Below, in pieces: positions 1-8,504 of a stretch of 64,000 nucleotides of DNA. Each line of letters starts with the position of its first letter. The stretch's first letter is position 1. Origin of the DNA: Gammaproteobacteria bacterium (lineage in GTDB: Bacteria > Pseudomonadota > Gammaproteobacteria > UBA6429 > Thiohalophilaceae); contig JAHECZ010000009.1 in the NCBI GenBank assembly GCA_024641475.1, forward strand, positions 1-64,000, in the 5' to 3' direction. The position numbers and the translations under genes were made by a program. The notes below the pieces were generated by a model that ran no database searches, was not told the origin of the DNA, and saw nothing but the letters and a program-made list of their open reading frames with translations.

Positions 1-548
1 ACAATAAACACATTGTGAGCCGTTGCTTCAATAACATGGCCATCAGTATCACCGACCAACCCTTCGTGTATTGTTGAATCATCCCATTCACCTCGCGCCA
101 GTATCTGCTCCAGACGATTCAGATGCTTGATACCGGCCAGTAGCGGCTGATGCGCCAGTTGTAACTGACAACGACGCACGCAAACGCCTTCAAGCTGATA
201 TTTTTGCTGAGTGTCTGGCCATGTATACCGTTGCATTATCCGTGTCGGTTGTGACGACGGCGTCGGTGCGTAACCGCGTTGCCCATTGCCGCGCGTGATT
301 ATCAATTTTAGCAGCGCCTTCGGCGTAGCTTGCATAAGCTGTAACAATTCGGTTTGCAACCCCATTAATTCCGGTATCTCAATACCCAAACGATCACAGC
401 CGGTCTGCAGCCGTTGATAATGGTATGGCCACAAGGGAATATTTGAGTTGATAACCGCCATGGTTTCAAAAATGCCATCGCCATATTGCATACCTCGATT
501 TACAACCGAAATGCAATCAGTTGGCTGGCCATTAATTAATGTCACCAT
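1..548 (-). CDS. pabC: 4-amino-4-deoxychorismate lyase PabC (3' end outside window)
   Basis: PLP-dependent fold-type IV lyase that splits aminodeoxychorismate into p-aminobenzoate and pyruvate for folate synthesis. About 182 codons are present; the C-terminus runs off the left edge. The N-terminus reads MVTLINGQP and is followed by the family signature around RGMQYGDGIFETM. A conserved lysine region (GIKHLNRLEQ) and the motif EATAHNVFIV near the window edge also fit PabC. An in-frame ATG at 557 would add three residues, but the ATG at 548 has a GGA about six bases upstream and matches the usual family start. It lies 15 nt downstream of pabB, which makes its substrate, so the two are probably cotranscribed at the end of the fatty-acid operon. 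Confidence 0.9.
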   Translation of the reverse strand, partial: MVTLINGQPTDCISVVNRGMQYGDGIFETMAVINSNIPLWPYHYQRLQTGCDRLGIEIPELMGLQTELLQLMQATPKALLKLIITRGNGQRGYAPTPSSQPTRIMQRYTWPDTQQKYQLEGVCVRRCQLQLAHQPLLAGIKHLNRLEQILARGEWDDSTIHEGLVGDTDGHVIEATAHNVFI

Positions 549-563
549 GTGTTCCATTGCGTA

Positions 564-1964
564 TTATTGCGACTGTAATGCCGCAAGCATGCCTTTCGCT
601 TTGGCTCGCGTCTCTTCCAGCTCACGTTGCGGGATTGAATCTGCCACAATACCGGCGCCGGCGCGAACAGTGATTTCATTGCCAACATAAACAATGCTGC
701 GAATTAAAATGTTCAAATCCATGTCGCCGTTGTGATTGAGATAACCGAACGAACCGGTGTACGCACCGCGTGGTGACTGCTCCAGTTCAGCAATAATTTC
801 CATGCAGCGCACTTTAGGGCACCCCGTAATAGTTCCGCCGGGAAATACAGCCCGGATGATCTGTGCTGGCGTTATATTTTCGCGTAATCGCCCGGTCACA
901 TTGGAAACTATATGGTGCACATGCGCATAGGACTCCAGGCACATTAATTCATCCACACGCACCGAACCCGGGATACAAATCTTACCTAAATCATTTCGTT
1001 CCAAATCCAGCAACATGACGTGTTCGGCACGTTCTTTAGGATGCGCAATCAATTCCTGCTGGAGCTGCTGATCAGGATTCAATTTTTCTGCGCGCGGCCG
1101 CGTCCCTGCTATCGGCCGGGTATCTATCATACCTTGATGTGCCCGTACCAATCGCTCTGGTGAAGAACTGATTATCCCGCCATTATCAAACCATGCCAAA
1201 CCGGTAAACGGTGCGGGATTGCATTCTCGCAAGCGTGCATAGATTGATGAAATGTTCGCGGCACCGTCGAACGTACCATGCCAGCAACGCGATAAATTCA
1301 CCTGATAGACGTCACCTGCATAAATGTATTCAAGTGCTCTGTCTACATTACTCATATATTGTTCGGCTGAATCTTCTTGCAACTGGAACTGTGGCGTTGT
1401 CATACCATCCGTTGTTGCGCCCAGCGAAAGCAGATCCGCTTTCAATTCATGTTGAAAATGTGCATAAGCTGTTTCTGTTACGATATGCGTGGTATCCGTG
1501 ACATGATCATAGATAATCGCCGCCGGGATGCGCGTCGCCTGTGCGATCGGCAATGTAGCCACATCCACAAGCAGTTCCAGGCGTGGCTCGATTTCGGCAA
1601 CCAATTCATAGCTCAAATAAATGAACCAACCACCCGTAAAAGGTAACTCGGATGAAACAGAAGGCGCAAATTGTTGCTGCCACAGTGAGTCTAATGCTGA
1701 CAAAAACCCGTCGAACTGCACGGGCTGTCCGTTCCATTCCAGCTTATTGTCAGGGCGCTTTCGCAGCGTTGCTTGCGGGAAAGCAAACAGAATATCGTAT
1801 TGACTGGTAGATGTATCCGCGAGCTCTGAGTGAGCCGTACTTTCCAGGAAAAATGGATAGCGTTGTGGATTGTTTAACGCTAATTGATGCAATAAAAAAC
1901 GACCCGGCAGGGTTTCATGACACAGTGGTTGATTATTTTTGAACACCCGTGCGTGAATCGACAA
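564..1964 (-). CDS. pabB: aminodeoxychorismate synthase component I (PabB/TrpE family)
   Basis: Chorismate-binding synthase of 466 aa that with a glutamine amidotransferase subunit aminates chorismate, here most likely to 4-amino-4-deoxychorismate. The C-terminal chorismate-binding domain is complete, with GGTITGCPKVRCMEII, RGAYTGSFGYL and the final VRAGAGIVADS block. The active-site stretch reads PIAGTRPR, the alanine form typical of anthranilate synthase TrpE, where E. coli PabB has the PIKGT lysine. I still call PabB because pabC follows immediately and no trp gene is nearby. No PabA/TrpG amidotransferase is in the window. The gene starts 19 nt downstream of fabF and is probably read from the same transcript. 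Anthranilate synthase activity cannot be excluded from sequence. Confidence 0.85.
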   Translation of the reverse strand: MSIHARVFKNNQPLCHETLPGRFLLHQLALNNPQRYPFFLESTAHSELADTSTSQYDILFAFPQATLRKRPDNKLEWNGQPVQFDGFLSALDSLWQQQFAPSVSSELPFTGGWFIYLSYELVAEIEPRLELLVDVATLPIAQATRIPAAIIYDHVTDTTHIVTETAYAHFQHELKADLLSLGATTDGMTTPQFQLQEDSAEQYMSNVDRALEYIYAGDVYQVNLSRCWHGTFDGAANISSIYARLRECNPAPFTGLAWFDNGGIISSSPERLVRAHQGMIDTRPIAGTRPRAEKLNPDQQLQQELIAHPKERAEHVMLLDLERNDLGKICIPGSVRVDELMCLESYAHVHHIVSNVTGRLRENITPAQIIRAVFPGGTITGCPKVRCMEIIAELEQSPRGAYTGSFGYLNHNGDMDLNILIRSIVYVGNEITVRAGAGIVADSIPQRELEETRAKAKGMLAALQSQ

Positions 1965-1983
1965 GTGGAATTACCACATGTGT

Positions 1984-3222
1984 TCAAGGTTTACGAAACA
2001 CCAGTGTGCCGTTGGTGCCACCAAAGCCGAATGAATTCGACATTGCCACATCAATTTTCATTTGGCGCGCACTACCTGGTATTAAATCCAGATCGCATTG
2101 TGGATCCTGATTGAAAATATTAATCGTGGGAGGTGCAACCTGGTCGCGAATTGCCAGAATGCTGAATACGGCTTCTATACCGCCCGCCGCACCCAATAAG
2201 TGGCCAGTCATCGATTTCGTTGAACTCATGGCAACTTTAGTCGCATGATTGCCAAAGGCACCTTTCACGGCAAATATTTCAGCCAGATCGCCCAGTGGCG
2301 TTGAGGTACCATGGGCATTGATATACGAAACCTGTTCGGGGTTTAGCCTGGCATTGCGCATCGCGTTTAACATGCAACGCTTGGCACCATCACCACCTTC
2401 GGATGGCGACGTCATGTGATACGCGTCACCGCTCATACCAAAGCCAACCAATTCAGCATAAATTCGTGCACCACGCGCCTTGGCAAACTCATAATCTTCC
2501 AGTACGACCACCCCGGCACCATCGCTAAGTACAAAACCATCGCGATCTTTATCCCAGGGACGGCTGGCGGTGTGAGGATCATCATTGCGAGTCGACAATG
2601 CACGCGCGGCTGCAAAGCCGCCAACGCCTAATGCTGTCGTTGCCATTTCAGCGCCACCGGCAATCATGACATCGGCATCGCCGTATTCAATCATCCGTGC
2701 AGCATCACCAATACTGTGAGTAGCCGTTGCACAAGCCGTCACGATGGCATAATTAGGACCTTTCAGGCCATAACGAATTGAGACATGGCCAGATATCATA
2801 TTAATAATTGCAGCAGGAATCAGAAACGGGGAAATTTTACGCGGACCGCCATCCTTGTACGCATCATAATTGCGCTCAATAGTGCCTAATCCGCCAATAC
2901 CAGAACCAATCGATACACCTATGCGCTCAGCATTGGCTTCGGTAACCTGCAAACCTGAATCAGCAATGGCTTCAGCGGCAGCTGCAATACCATAATGAAT
3001 AAAGGTATCCATTTTTTTGGCATCTTTGACACCAACGACGGCCGCAGAGTCAAAACCTTTCACAACTCCGCCGAAACGTACGGCAAAATTGCTGGCATCC
3101 ATATGGGTAAAAGGTTCAATGCCGCTCTTGCCGGCCAGAATTCCTTCCCAGCTGGTCTTTACATCCAAACCGAGCGGCGTTACCGCACCTAGACCGGTAA
3201 CCACAACACGACGTTTAGACAC
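1984..3222 (-). CDS. fabF: 3-oxoacyl-[ACP] synthase II FabF
   Basis: Condensing enzyme (KAS II) that elongates acyl-ACP with malonyl-ACP in the cytoplasm. The protein is 412 aa, essentially E. coli FabF length. The Cys-His-His triad is visible: Cys near residue 164 in [10 protein letters not shown], His in [11 protein letters not shown], and His in [13 protein letters not shown]. The C-terminal SFGFGGTN motif is intact. The reading frame is open upstream to 3276, but a GTG at 3222 gives the canonical N-terminus [11 protein letters not shown] and sits 8 nt after an AAGGAG ribosome binding site, so I use it. It follows acpP, from which it is separated by a strong hairpin. Confidence 0.97.
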   Translation of the reverse strand: MSKRRVVVTGLGAVTPLGLDVKTSWEGILAGKSGIEPFTHMDASNFAVRFGGVVKGFDSAAVVGVKDAKKMDTFIHYGIAAAAEAIADSGLQVTEANAERIGVSIGSGIGGLGTIERNYDAYKDGGPRKISPFLIPAAIINMISGHVSIRYGLKGPNYAIVTACATATHSIGDAARMIEYGDADVMIAGGAEMATTALGVGGFAAARALSTRNDDPHTASRPWDKDRDGFVLSDGAGVVVLEDYEFAKARGARIYAELVGFGMSGDAYHMTSPSEGGDGAKRCMLNAMRNARLNPEQVSYINAHGTSTPLGDLAEIFAVKGAFGNHATKVAMSSTKSMTGHLLGAAGGIEAVFSILAIRDQVAPPTINIFNQDPQCDLDLIPGSARQMKIDVAMSNSFGFGGTNGTLVFRKP

Positions 3223-3249
3223 CGTCAATACTCCTTCGTTTGACTGCTT

Positions 3250-3291
3250 CAAAAAGTCAAACGGCCGCTCCACCATTGTGGTTGCGGCCGT
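3250..3291 (-). terminator. acpP-fabF intergenic hairpin (attenuator or partial terminator)
   Basis: Read on the minus strand, ACGGCCGC and GCGGCCGT form a perfect 8-bp G+C-rich stem (3284-3291 with 3261-3268). The 15-nt interior can itself pair CCAC with GTGG. It is followed by a broken T-tract, TTTGACTTTTTG. It lies between the acpP stop and the fabF ribosome binding site. It could lower read-through so that acyl carrier protein is made in excess of FabF, or serve as an mRNA end-protecting structure. Confidence 0.5.
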
Positions 3292-3308
3292 CGACCATTT
3301 GGCTGTTC

Positions 3309-3545
3309 TTAGTTGGAATGCGCGTTGATATAGTCAACCGCCTGGCGAACCGTAGTGATCTTTTCGGCTTCATCATCAGGAATTTCAGTTTCAAATTCCT
3401 CTTCCAAAGCCATGACCAGTTCAACGGTATCGAGTGAATCTGCACCCAGATCGTCGACAAACGATGCGTCATCTTTTACTTCTTCTGCTTTGACGCCAAG
3501 TTGTTCAACTACGATCTTTTTGACGCGTTCTTCTACACTGCTCAT
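3309..3545 (-). CDS. acpP: acyl carrier protein AcpP
   Basis: Small acidic carrier (78 aa) that holds growing fatty acids on a 4'-phosphopantetheine arm. Ser37 in the invariant DSLDTVEL motif is the attachment site, loaded by the holo-ACP synthase encoded at 51246-51626. A GGAGAGGAG ribosome binding site precedes the ATG. Upstream in the fabG-acpP gap is a good separate promoter, consistent with the high expression known for ACP. Length and sequence are typical throughout. Confidence 0.99.
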   Translation of the reverse strand: MSSVEERVKKIVVEQLGVKAEEVKDDASFVDDLGADSLDTVELVMALEEEFETEIPDDEAEKITTVRQAVDYINAHSN

Positions 3546-3596
3546 GCGAAACTCCTCTCCAAAAGGTTATCGTTCTTTAATGAACGCTGGGCGCGT

Positions 3597-3627
3597 ATTT
3601 TAGGGGAAAGCCTTGGCACCTGCCAAG
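3597..3627 (-). promoter_or_regulatory. acpP promoter with overlapping palindrome
   Basis: On the minus strand TTGGCA (3626-3621) and TAAAAT (3602-3597) are separated by 18 bp, a good sigma70 promoter about 50 bp upstream of the acpP start. The -35 box is embedded in a perfect inverted repeat, CTTGGCACCTGCCAAG (3612-3627), which is a candidate operator. The site gives acpP its own transcription inside the fab operon. Confidence 0.6.
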
Positions 3628-3690
3628 CATTTTGACCATTATTTGCAAACCAGCGTGATTCAATAAAGTCTTATAATACAACAAGTTAAA

Positions 3691-4434
3691 TTATGCCATG
3701 TACATTCCGCCATTCACATGAAGGGTTTCGCCGGTAATATAAGCCCCTCCAGTGGATGCCAGGAAGACCACGGCTTTGGCAACTTCTTCTGCATGTCCCA
3801 AGCGATTAAGCGGGATCTGCGCCAGTAATGCATCACGCTGCGCCTCAGGTAATGCACGAGTCATGTCGGTATCGATGAAACCAGGCGCAACGACATTGAC
3901 GGTAATATTGCGTGATCCAACTTCGCGAGCAAGCGCCTTGCTAAACCCGATCACCCCGGCTTTTGCAGCAGCATAATTCGCTTGCCCGGCATTGCCTGAA
4001 ACACCCACCACAGAGGCGATACTGATGATTCTCCCTTTGCGAGCTTTCATCATGGCACGAATTGAACCTTTGCTAACCCGATACAGCGAGGTCAGGTTGG
4101 TATTGATAATATCTTGCCATTCATCTTCTTTCATCCTCATCAACAAATTGTCGCGTGTAATACCGGCGTTATTTACCAGAATCGTGGCTGCGCCAAATTG
4201 TTTTTCCACCATATCCAGGCCGGTATCAACGCTACCTTGATTGGTGACATCCATGACAATACCATGGCCTTTACCGCAGTGTTGGGTCAGATATGCAGTT
4301 ATGTCTGCTGCACCTTTCTCTGACGTTGCTGTACCGACTACCAGCGCGCCTTCTTTGGCCAGCTCAAGCGCAATCGCTTTGCCAATGCCACGACTGGCTC
4401 CGGTTACAAGCGCAATTTCATTTGCAAGTTGCAT
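3691..4434 (-). CDS. fabG: 3-oxoacyl-[ACP] reductase FabG
   Basis: NADPH-dependent short-chain dehydrogenase/reductase that reduces 3-oxoacyl-ACP to 3-hydroxyacyl-ACP. At 247 aa it is normal length. The cofactor motif TGASRGIG is at residues 11-18 and NNAG at about 88-91. The catalytic residues are Asn114, Ser141, Tyr154 and Lys158 (YAAAK). The C-terminus, TGETLHVNGGMYMA, is typical of bacterial FabG. It sits 20 nt downstream of fabD and precedes acpP. Confidence 0.98.
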   Translation of the reverse strand: MQLANEIALVTGASRGIGKAIALELAKEGALVVGTATSEKGAADITAYLTQHCGKGHGIVMDVTNQGSVDTGLDMVEKQFGAATILVNNAGITRDNLLMRMKEDEWQDIINTNLTSLYRVSKGSIRAMMKARKGRIISIASVVGVSGNAGQANYAAAKAGVIGFSKALAREVGSRNITVNVVAPGFIDTDMTRALPEAQRDALLAQIPLNRLGHAEEVAKAVVFLASTGGAYITGETLHVNGGMYMA

Positions 4435-4454
4435 GTAAGGCTCCCGTGATATAT

Positions 4455-5390
4455 TTAAGAATTAATCGATTGCAATGTGGACGACAGGCTTTCGGAATCA
4501 TGAATAGCAAAAGTCGCCAATGATTTCTCGATCCGCTTATTCAGTCCAGTTAATACTTTTCCAGGGCCACATTCAACAAGATTAACCACACCTTGCTTTG
4601 CCATCTGCTGAATGATCTCAACCCAACGTACCGGCTGGTACAGTTGCCGCATCAAGGCATCACGAATTAATGCTGGATCTGTTGGTTGAGCAACATCGAC
4701 ATTATTGAGCACAGTGATTTTTGGTTTTTGTATTGCCATCTCCGCCATATCGCGCATCAATTGTTGTGCGGCCGGACGCATGAGATCGCAATGCGACGGT
4801 ACACTAACAGGCAATAATACCGCACGCTTGGCACCTTTTTCTTTTGCCAGTATTGTGGCGCGTTCCACAGCATCTTTATGTCCGGCAATCACTACCTGCC
4901 CGGGCGAGTTAAAATTAACTGCCTGTACAACTTGTGATTGTGCCGCAAGTGCACATACTTCAGTGACGATCGCATCGTCCAGGCCGAGTATCGCTGCCAT
5001 CGCGCCTATTCCGTTTGGCACAGCTTGCTGCATATATTTGCCGCGTGCGGTAACCAGTTTTATTGCATCAGCAAATAGCAAACTGTCCGCGCAAACCAGC
5101 GCGGTATATTCCCCCAGACTATGCCCAGCCATGACGACAGGCATTTTGCCGTGCCTATCTAACCATATGCGCCAACAGGCAACGCCTGCGGCTAACATTG
5201 CCGGCTGAGTAATTTCCGTGCTATTCAACTTTGCTTCGGGACCGTTTTGAACGATGTCCCAGAGATCAAATCCTAACGCAGCAGACGCTTCATCATAGGT
5301 TGATTTGACTAACGAATGGTGTGTGGCCAAATCGCCTAACATGCCAATTGCTTGTGAACCTTGCCCGGGAAAAACAAATGCCAAACTCAT
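4455..5390 (-). CDS. fabD: malonyl CoA-ACP transacylase FabD
   Basis: Transfers malonyl from CoA to ACP to supply the extender unit for all elongation rounds. The 311-aa product has the N-terminal FVFPGQGSQ motif, the nucleophile Ser91 in GHSLGEY, and a conserved histidine in VPSHCDLM. Two adjacent ATGs occur at 5393 and 5390; the second is better spaced from the AGGGTGA Shine-Dalgarno sequence and is used here. It lies directly after fabH in the fatty-acid operon. Confidence 0.97.
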   Translation of the reverse strand: MSLAFVFPGQGSQAIGMLGDLATHHSLVKSTYDEASAALGFDLWDIVQNGPEAKLNSTEITQPAMLAAGVACWRIWLDRHGKMPVVMAGHSLGEYTALVCADSLLFADAIKLVTARGKYMQQAVPNGIGAMAAILGLDDAIVTEVCALAAQSQVVQAVNFNSPGQVVIAGHKDAVERATILAKEKGAKRAVLLPVSVPSHCDLMRPAAQQLMRDMAEMAIQKPKITVLNNVDVAQPTDPALIRDALMRQLYQPVRWVEIIQQMAKQGVVNLVECGPGKVLTGLNKRIEKSLATFAIHDSESLSSTLQSINS

Positions 5391-5405
5391 CATTCACCCT
5401 ACCGA

Positions 5406-6374
5406 TTAAAATTTAACTAGCGCAGAGCCCCAGGTGAATCCACCACCAAAAGCTTCTAATAAGAGTATTTCCCCGCGCTTAATACGTCCATCGCGTACTG
5501 CATAATCCAGCGCCAGCGGAATTGATGCGGCCGAGGTATTGCCGTGTTCATGAACTGTTACTACAACATGATCCATGTTCATTTTCAGTTTTTTTGCTGT
5601 AGCAGAAATGATACGGATATTCGCCTGATGCGGTACTAGCCAATCAATATCAGATTGCTGCATATTATTTGCTTCGAGTGTTTCATCAACAATTCTGCCC
5701 AGTGTATTAACTGCAACTTTGAATACTTCATTACCTTGCATCGTCATAAAGGCTTTGCCTTCACGGAATTTTTCCGGATGTTCGGATACACCTGCAGGTA
5801 CAGTAAGCAGCTCTTTATAAATCCCATCGGCATGAATATGCGTTGACATAATACCCGGTTCATCGCTGGCTTGCAGAATAACGGCACCTGCACCATCGCC
5901 AAATAACACACAGGTGGAACGATCCGTCCAATCCACAATACGTGACAATGTTTCTGCACCAACGATCAAGGCACATTTTGATGAATTGGTACGTATGAAT
6001 TTATCCGCAACTGACAATGCATAGACAAATCCGGTGCACACTGCCTGGATATCAAATGCGGGGATGCCATGAATATCCAAACGCTCTTGTAACAGACAGG
6101 CCGTACTGGGGAAGATTCGATCTGGAGTAGTCGTTGCACAGATAATTAAATCAATATCACTTGCCTTAATCCCGGCAGCAGCAATGGCGCGACGTGCGGC
6201 CTGCTCAGCTAAATCACAAGTAGTCTGACCTTCGGCAGCAATATGGCGTTTTTTGATGCCGGTACGTTCGGTGATCCATTCATCAGTGGTTTCAACCATT
6301 TTTTCCAATTCAAGATTGGAAAGTACTCTTTCCGGCAGATAGGAGCCTGTGCCGCTGATTTTTGCGTAAGTCAA
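5406..6374 (-). CDS. fabH: 3-oxoacyl-[ACP] synthase III FabH
   Basis: Initiating condensing enzyme (KAS III) that joins acetyl-CoA to malonyl-ACP. It has 322 aa with Cys113 in [10 protein letters not shown], His in VPHQANIRI and Asn in [12 protein letters not shown], the complete Cys-His-Asn triad. The start codon is TTG, preceded by an AAGGAAGG ribosome binding site. The TTG overlaps the plsX stop codon (TTGA, 4 nt), so translation is probably coupled to plsX. Confidence 0.97.
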   Translation of the reverse strand: MTYAKISGTGSYLPERVLSNLELEKMVETTDEWITERTGIKKRHIAAEGQTTCDLAEQAARRAIAAAGIKASDIDLIICATTTPDRIFPSTACLLQERLDIHGIPAFDIQAVCTGFVYALSVADKFIRTNSSKCALIVGAETLSRIVDWTDRSTCVLFGDGAGAVILQASDEPGIMSTHIHADGIYKELLTVPAGVSEHPEKFREGKAFMTMQGNEVFKVAVNTLGRIVDETLEANNMQQSDIDWLVPHQANIRIISATAKKLKMNMDHVVVTVHEHGNTSAASIPLALDYAVRDGRIKRGEILLLEAFGGGFTWGSALVKF

Positions 6375-7417
6375 ACTACCTTCCTTTTCATCAGCATTTG
6401 TTCTAATGATGCGCTAATTTGTTCCGGCACATTTTTAATTACTTCTCTGCGTGCTTCAAGTATGGCCTTGCCAAAAGCATAACTGTCCGCGCCACCATGA
6501 CTTTTAATAACAATGCCTTTTAGGCCGAGCAGGCTGGCACCGTTATAGGCACGCGGATCAACACGTTTACGAAAAGCTTTGAGTACTGGCATCGCTATTA
6601 ATGCGGAGAGCTTTCTGAGCCAACTGCGCTGAAATTCCTGTTTCATAAAATGCGAAATCATCTTGGCTACGCCTTCAGTAGTTTTGAGCATCACATTTCC
6701 GACAAAGCCATCGCAGACAATGACATCGGCATGACCCAGATAAATTCCATCACCTTCGACAAAACCAATATAATTCAAACCACTATTTTGCAATAACAAT
6801 GCGGCTTGTTTTACCTGTTCATTCCCTTTTATCTCTTCTGCACCGATATTCAACAGGCCCACGGTAGGATGAGTTTTGTTATCCACCGCGCTGACTAATA
6901 CTGACCCCATCACGGCAAATTCAAATAAATGTTCCGCTGCTGAGTCTACATTGGCGCCCAAATCGAGCACATGGCAATGTCCGGTTATGGTTGGCAGTGC
7001 CGTGCAAATAGCCGGCCGATCAATTCCCGATAAAGTTTTGAGAACAAATCGCGCCGTAGCCATCAGTGCACCAGTGTTACCGGCGCTGACACACGCTTGA
7101 GCGGTACCTTCTTTAACCAGATTAATTGCGACTCGCATAGAGGAATCTTTTTTACCGCGCAAAGCCTGCGAGGGTAATTCATCCATAGTCACGACTTGAG
7201 ATGCATGCTGAATACGTAGACGCGCATTAATACTGCCGCCGTGTTTATTAAGTTCGGACTCGATTGCCGCCTGATCGCCGACAAGAATCAGACTGATATC
7301 TGTCTGGCGGGTAAGCACATGTAATGCGGCAGGCACAGTGACCACAGGGCCGTGATCACCACCCATAGCGTCAAGTGCAATCGTAATTTGCTGTGTTGGG
7401 ATACTGGTGTTATTCAT
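6371..7417 (-). CDS. plsX: phosphate acyltransferase PlsX
   Basis: Makes acyl-phosphate from acyl-ACP, the acyl donor for PlsY in phospholipid synthesis, and is a peripheral membrane enzyme. The 348-aa protein carries the N-terminal [11 protein letters not shown] signature, [10 protein letters not shown], and [13 protein letters not shown] place the start at the ATG at 7417; an in-frame GTG immediately precedes it. Upstream, between rpmF and plsX, are two strong hairpins that may set its expression relative to rpmF. Confidence 0.97.
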   Translation of the reverse strand: MNNTSIPTQQITIALDAMGGDHGPVVTVPAALHVLTRQTDISLILVGDQAAIESELNKHGGSINARLRIQHASQVVTMDELPSQALRGKKDSSMRVAINLVKEGTAQACVSAGNTGALMATARFVLKTLSGIDRPAICTALPTITGHCHVLDLGANVDSAAEHLFEFAVMGSVLVSAVDNKTHPTVGLLNIGAEEIKGNEQVKQAALLLQNSGLNYIGFVEGDGIYLGHADVIVCDGFVGNVMLKTTEGVAKMISHFMKQEFQRSWLRKLSALIAMPVLKAFRKRVDPRAYNGASLLGLKGIVIKSHGGADSYAFGKAILEARREVIKNVPEQISASLEQMLMKRKVV

Positions 7418-7447
7418 CACTCGAAACGATGCCGGTTAAAATAGTTT

Positions 7448-7490
7448 TTGTTCTCAAGAACAACTACGGGACATGTCGAATGTCCCGTAG
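7448..7490 (-). repeat. tandem inverted repeats between rpmF and plsX
   Basis: Two adjacent perfect hairpins occupy most of the gap. CTACGGGACAT and ATGTCCCGTAG (7464-7474 and 7480-7490) form an 11-bp stem with a 5-nt loop. TTGTTCT and AGAACAA (7448-7454 and 7457-7463) form a 7-bp stem with a 2-nt loop. On the minus strand the first is followed by TTGTTCTTG, too broken for a strong terminator. Likely roles are attenuation, or an mRNA processing or stability boundary between the ribosomal-protein and lipid genes. Confidence 0.6.
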
Positions 7491-7537
7491 CTAGTTCGTA
7501 ACCTGTTCAGCACCGCGATTGCGATGAGCGAAAGTTA

Positions 7538-7720
7538 CTAATCTTGTTTGCCGGTATTCATTACCTTGCGACCACGATAAAACCCATCGGGGGTAACATG
7601 GTGACGCAGGTGCGTTTCACCTGTCGTTGCATCAATTGAAAGTGCTTTTGCATCCAATGAATCATGCGCACGACGCATGCCACGTTTGGATGAGCTCTTG
7701 CGGTTTTGCTGGACTGCCAT
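7538..7720 (-). CDS. rpmF: 50S ribosomal protein L32
   Basis: Ribosomal large-subunit protein of 60 aa. The basic N-terminus [19 protein letters not shown] and the block [17 protein letters not shown] are diagnostic for proteobacterial L32. As in Pseudomonas and E. coli it lies between yceD and plsX, tying ribosome and membrane-lipid synthesis together on one transcript. It begins 7 nt after the yceD stop codon. Confidence 0.99.
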   Translation of the reverse strand: MAVQQNRKSSSKRGMRRAHDSLDAKALSIDATTGETHLRHHVTPDGFYRGRKVMNTGKQD

Positions 7721-7727
7721 TATTGCC

Positions 7728-8267
7728 TCACTTACTCTTTCGAGTTTTCTTTAAGTCTGCCAATACGGCAAACGGATTATCGCGTTTCACTGTATTCTTT
7801 GGCACCGTCTGTTTCGTGTCGGTAGAAATCTTCACGCGACAGAATTTTTCCGGGTGCATTGGCACCTGGGGTATTGCCAGTAGTAATTCCTCTTCAAGCA
7901 CTTCATTTAAAAGTACAGGTGTTTCTTCAACCAAATAGGGCTCGTAGCGAGTAGGAAGTTTTTCAATTTCTACTTCTGACCGAACCCAAGCTAAACCAAA
8001 CGTGTGTCTTAAAGGATAGGCAAATGGTTCCAGACAGCGTTGACAAACAAGCTGCAGATCCGCCTCTATTTCGCCTTGCACACACGCCACACCTAATTCA
8101 TCTACATCAAAACGCAACCCGACCCTGACATGACCCAAGTCACTCGCGAGTAAGGGAGCCAATCGCCGCATTTGACTAAGGGGTATTTCCCCAGTGAACT
8201 GGGAACCAGCCTCAGACATTCGAAACGGGTCGAACTGATGCGGCAGCCGGTTGTGCTGCTTTGACAT
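7728..8267 (-). CDS. yceD: YceD/DUF177 family protein
   Basis: A 179-aa member of the DUF177 family that is nearly always encoded upstream of rpmF; plant and bacterial homologues are linked to 23S rRNA or ribosome maturation. It has the family CxxC element in VCQRCLEPF and ends in the usual [12 protein letters not shown] block. The N-terminal LPHQFDPFR aligns with the LPLTLDPVR start of E. coli YceD, which supports the ATG at 8267. The promoter -10 box ends only 9 nt upstream of this ATG, so the transcript is probably leaderless or nearly so. Confidence 0.92.
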   Translation of the reverse strand: MSKQHNRLPHQFDPFRMSEAGSQFTGEIPLSQMRRLAPLLASDLGHVRVGLRFDVDELGVACVQGEIEADLQLVCQRCLEPFAYPLRHTFGLAWVRSEVEIEKLPTRYEPYLVEETPVLLNEVLEEELLLAIPQVPMHPEKFCRVKISTDTKQTVPKNTVKRDNPFAVLADLKKTRKSK

Positions 8268-8276
8268 AGGGCGCGA

Positions 8277-8305
8277 ATTTTAACGATCGAGGGGTAGGCT
8301 GTCAA
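8277..8305 (-). promoter_or_regulatory. sigma70 promoter of the yceD-rpmF-plsX-fab operon
   Basis: On the minus strand a perfect TTGACA (8305-8300) is followed after 17 bp by TAAAAT (8282-8277). Expected transcription start is about 8270-8271, only 3-4 nt before the yceD ATG at 8267. This is the best promoter I see in the window. Confidence 0.8.
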
Positions 8306-8504
8306 AAAAATGTAGAAATTTCCGTAAGTTCCGGTTTTACTTAATCAGTTCAAGCAATCGTAAAGGTTAAATTATAACCATAATGAATGAGAACTTAGAA
8401 ATATTACCTCAATAAATATATGTATAGGCCCTATCAAAACGATATAATGCCACATCAATTTCTAATAATTTACTTTATATATAATTTGTTACATATTGTT
8501 TTAT
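8306..8504. promoter_or_regulatory. A+T-rich divergent control region, yceD/yceF
   Basis: This stretch is much richer in A+T than its surroundings. It contains a 15-bp inverted repeat, GGTTAAATTATAACC (8365-8379), and two TATAAT boxes on the plus strand (8443-8448 and 8480-8485) that could serve yceF; neither has a good -35. No ribosome binding site precedes the yceF ATG. No gene is visible inside. Confidence 0.45.
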
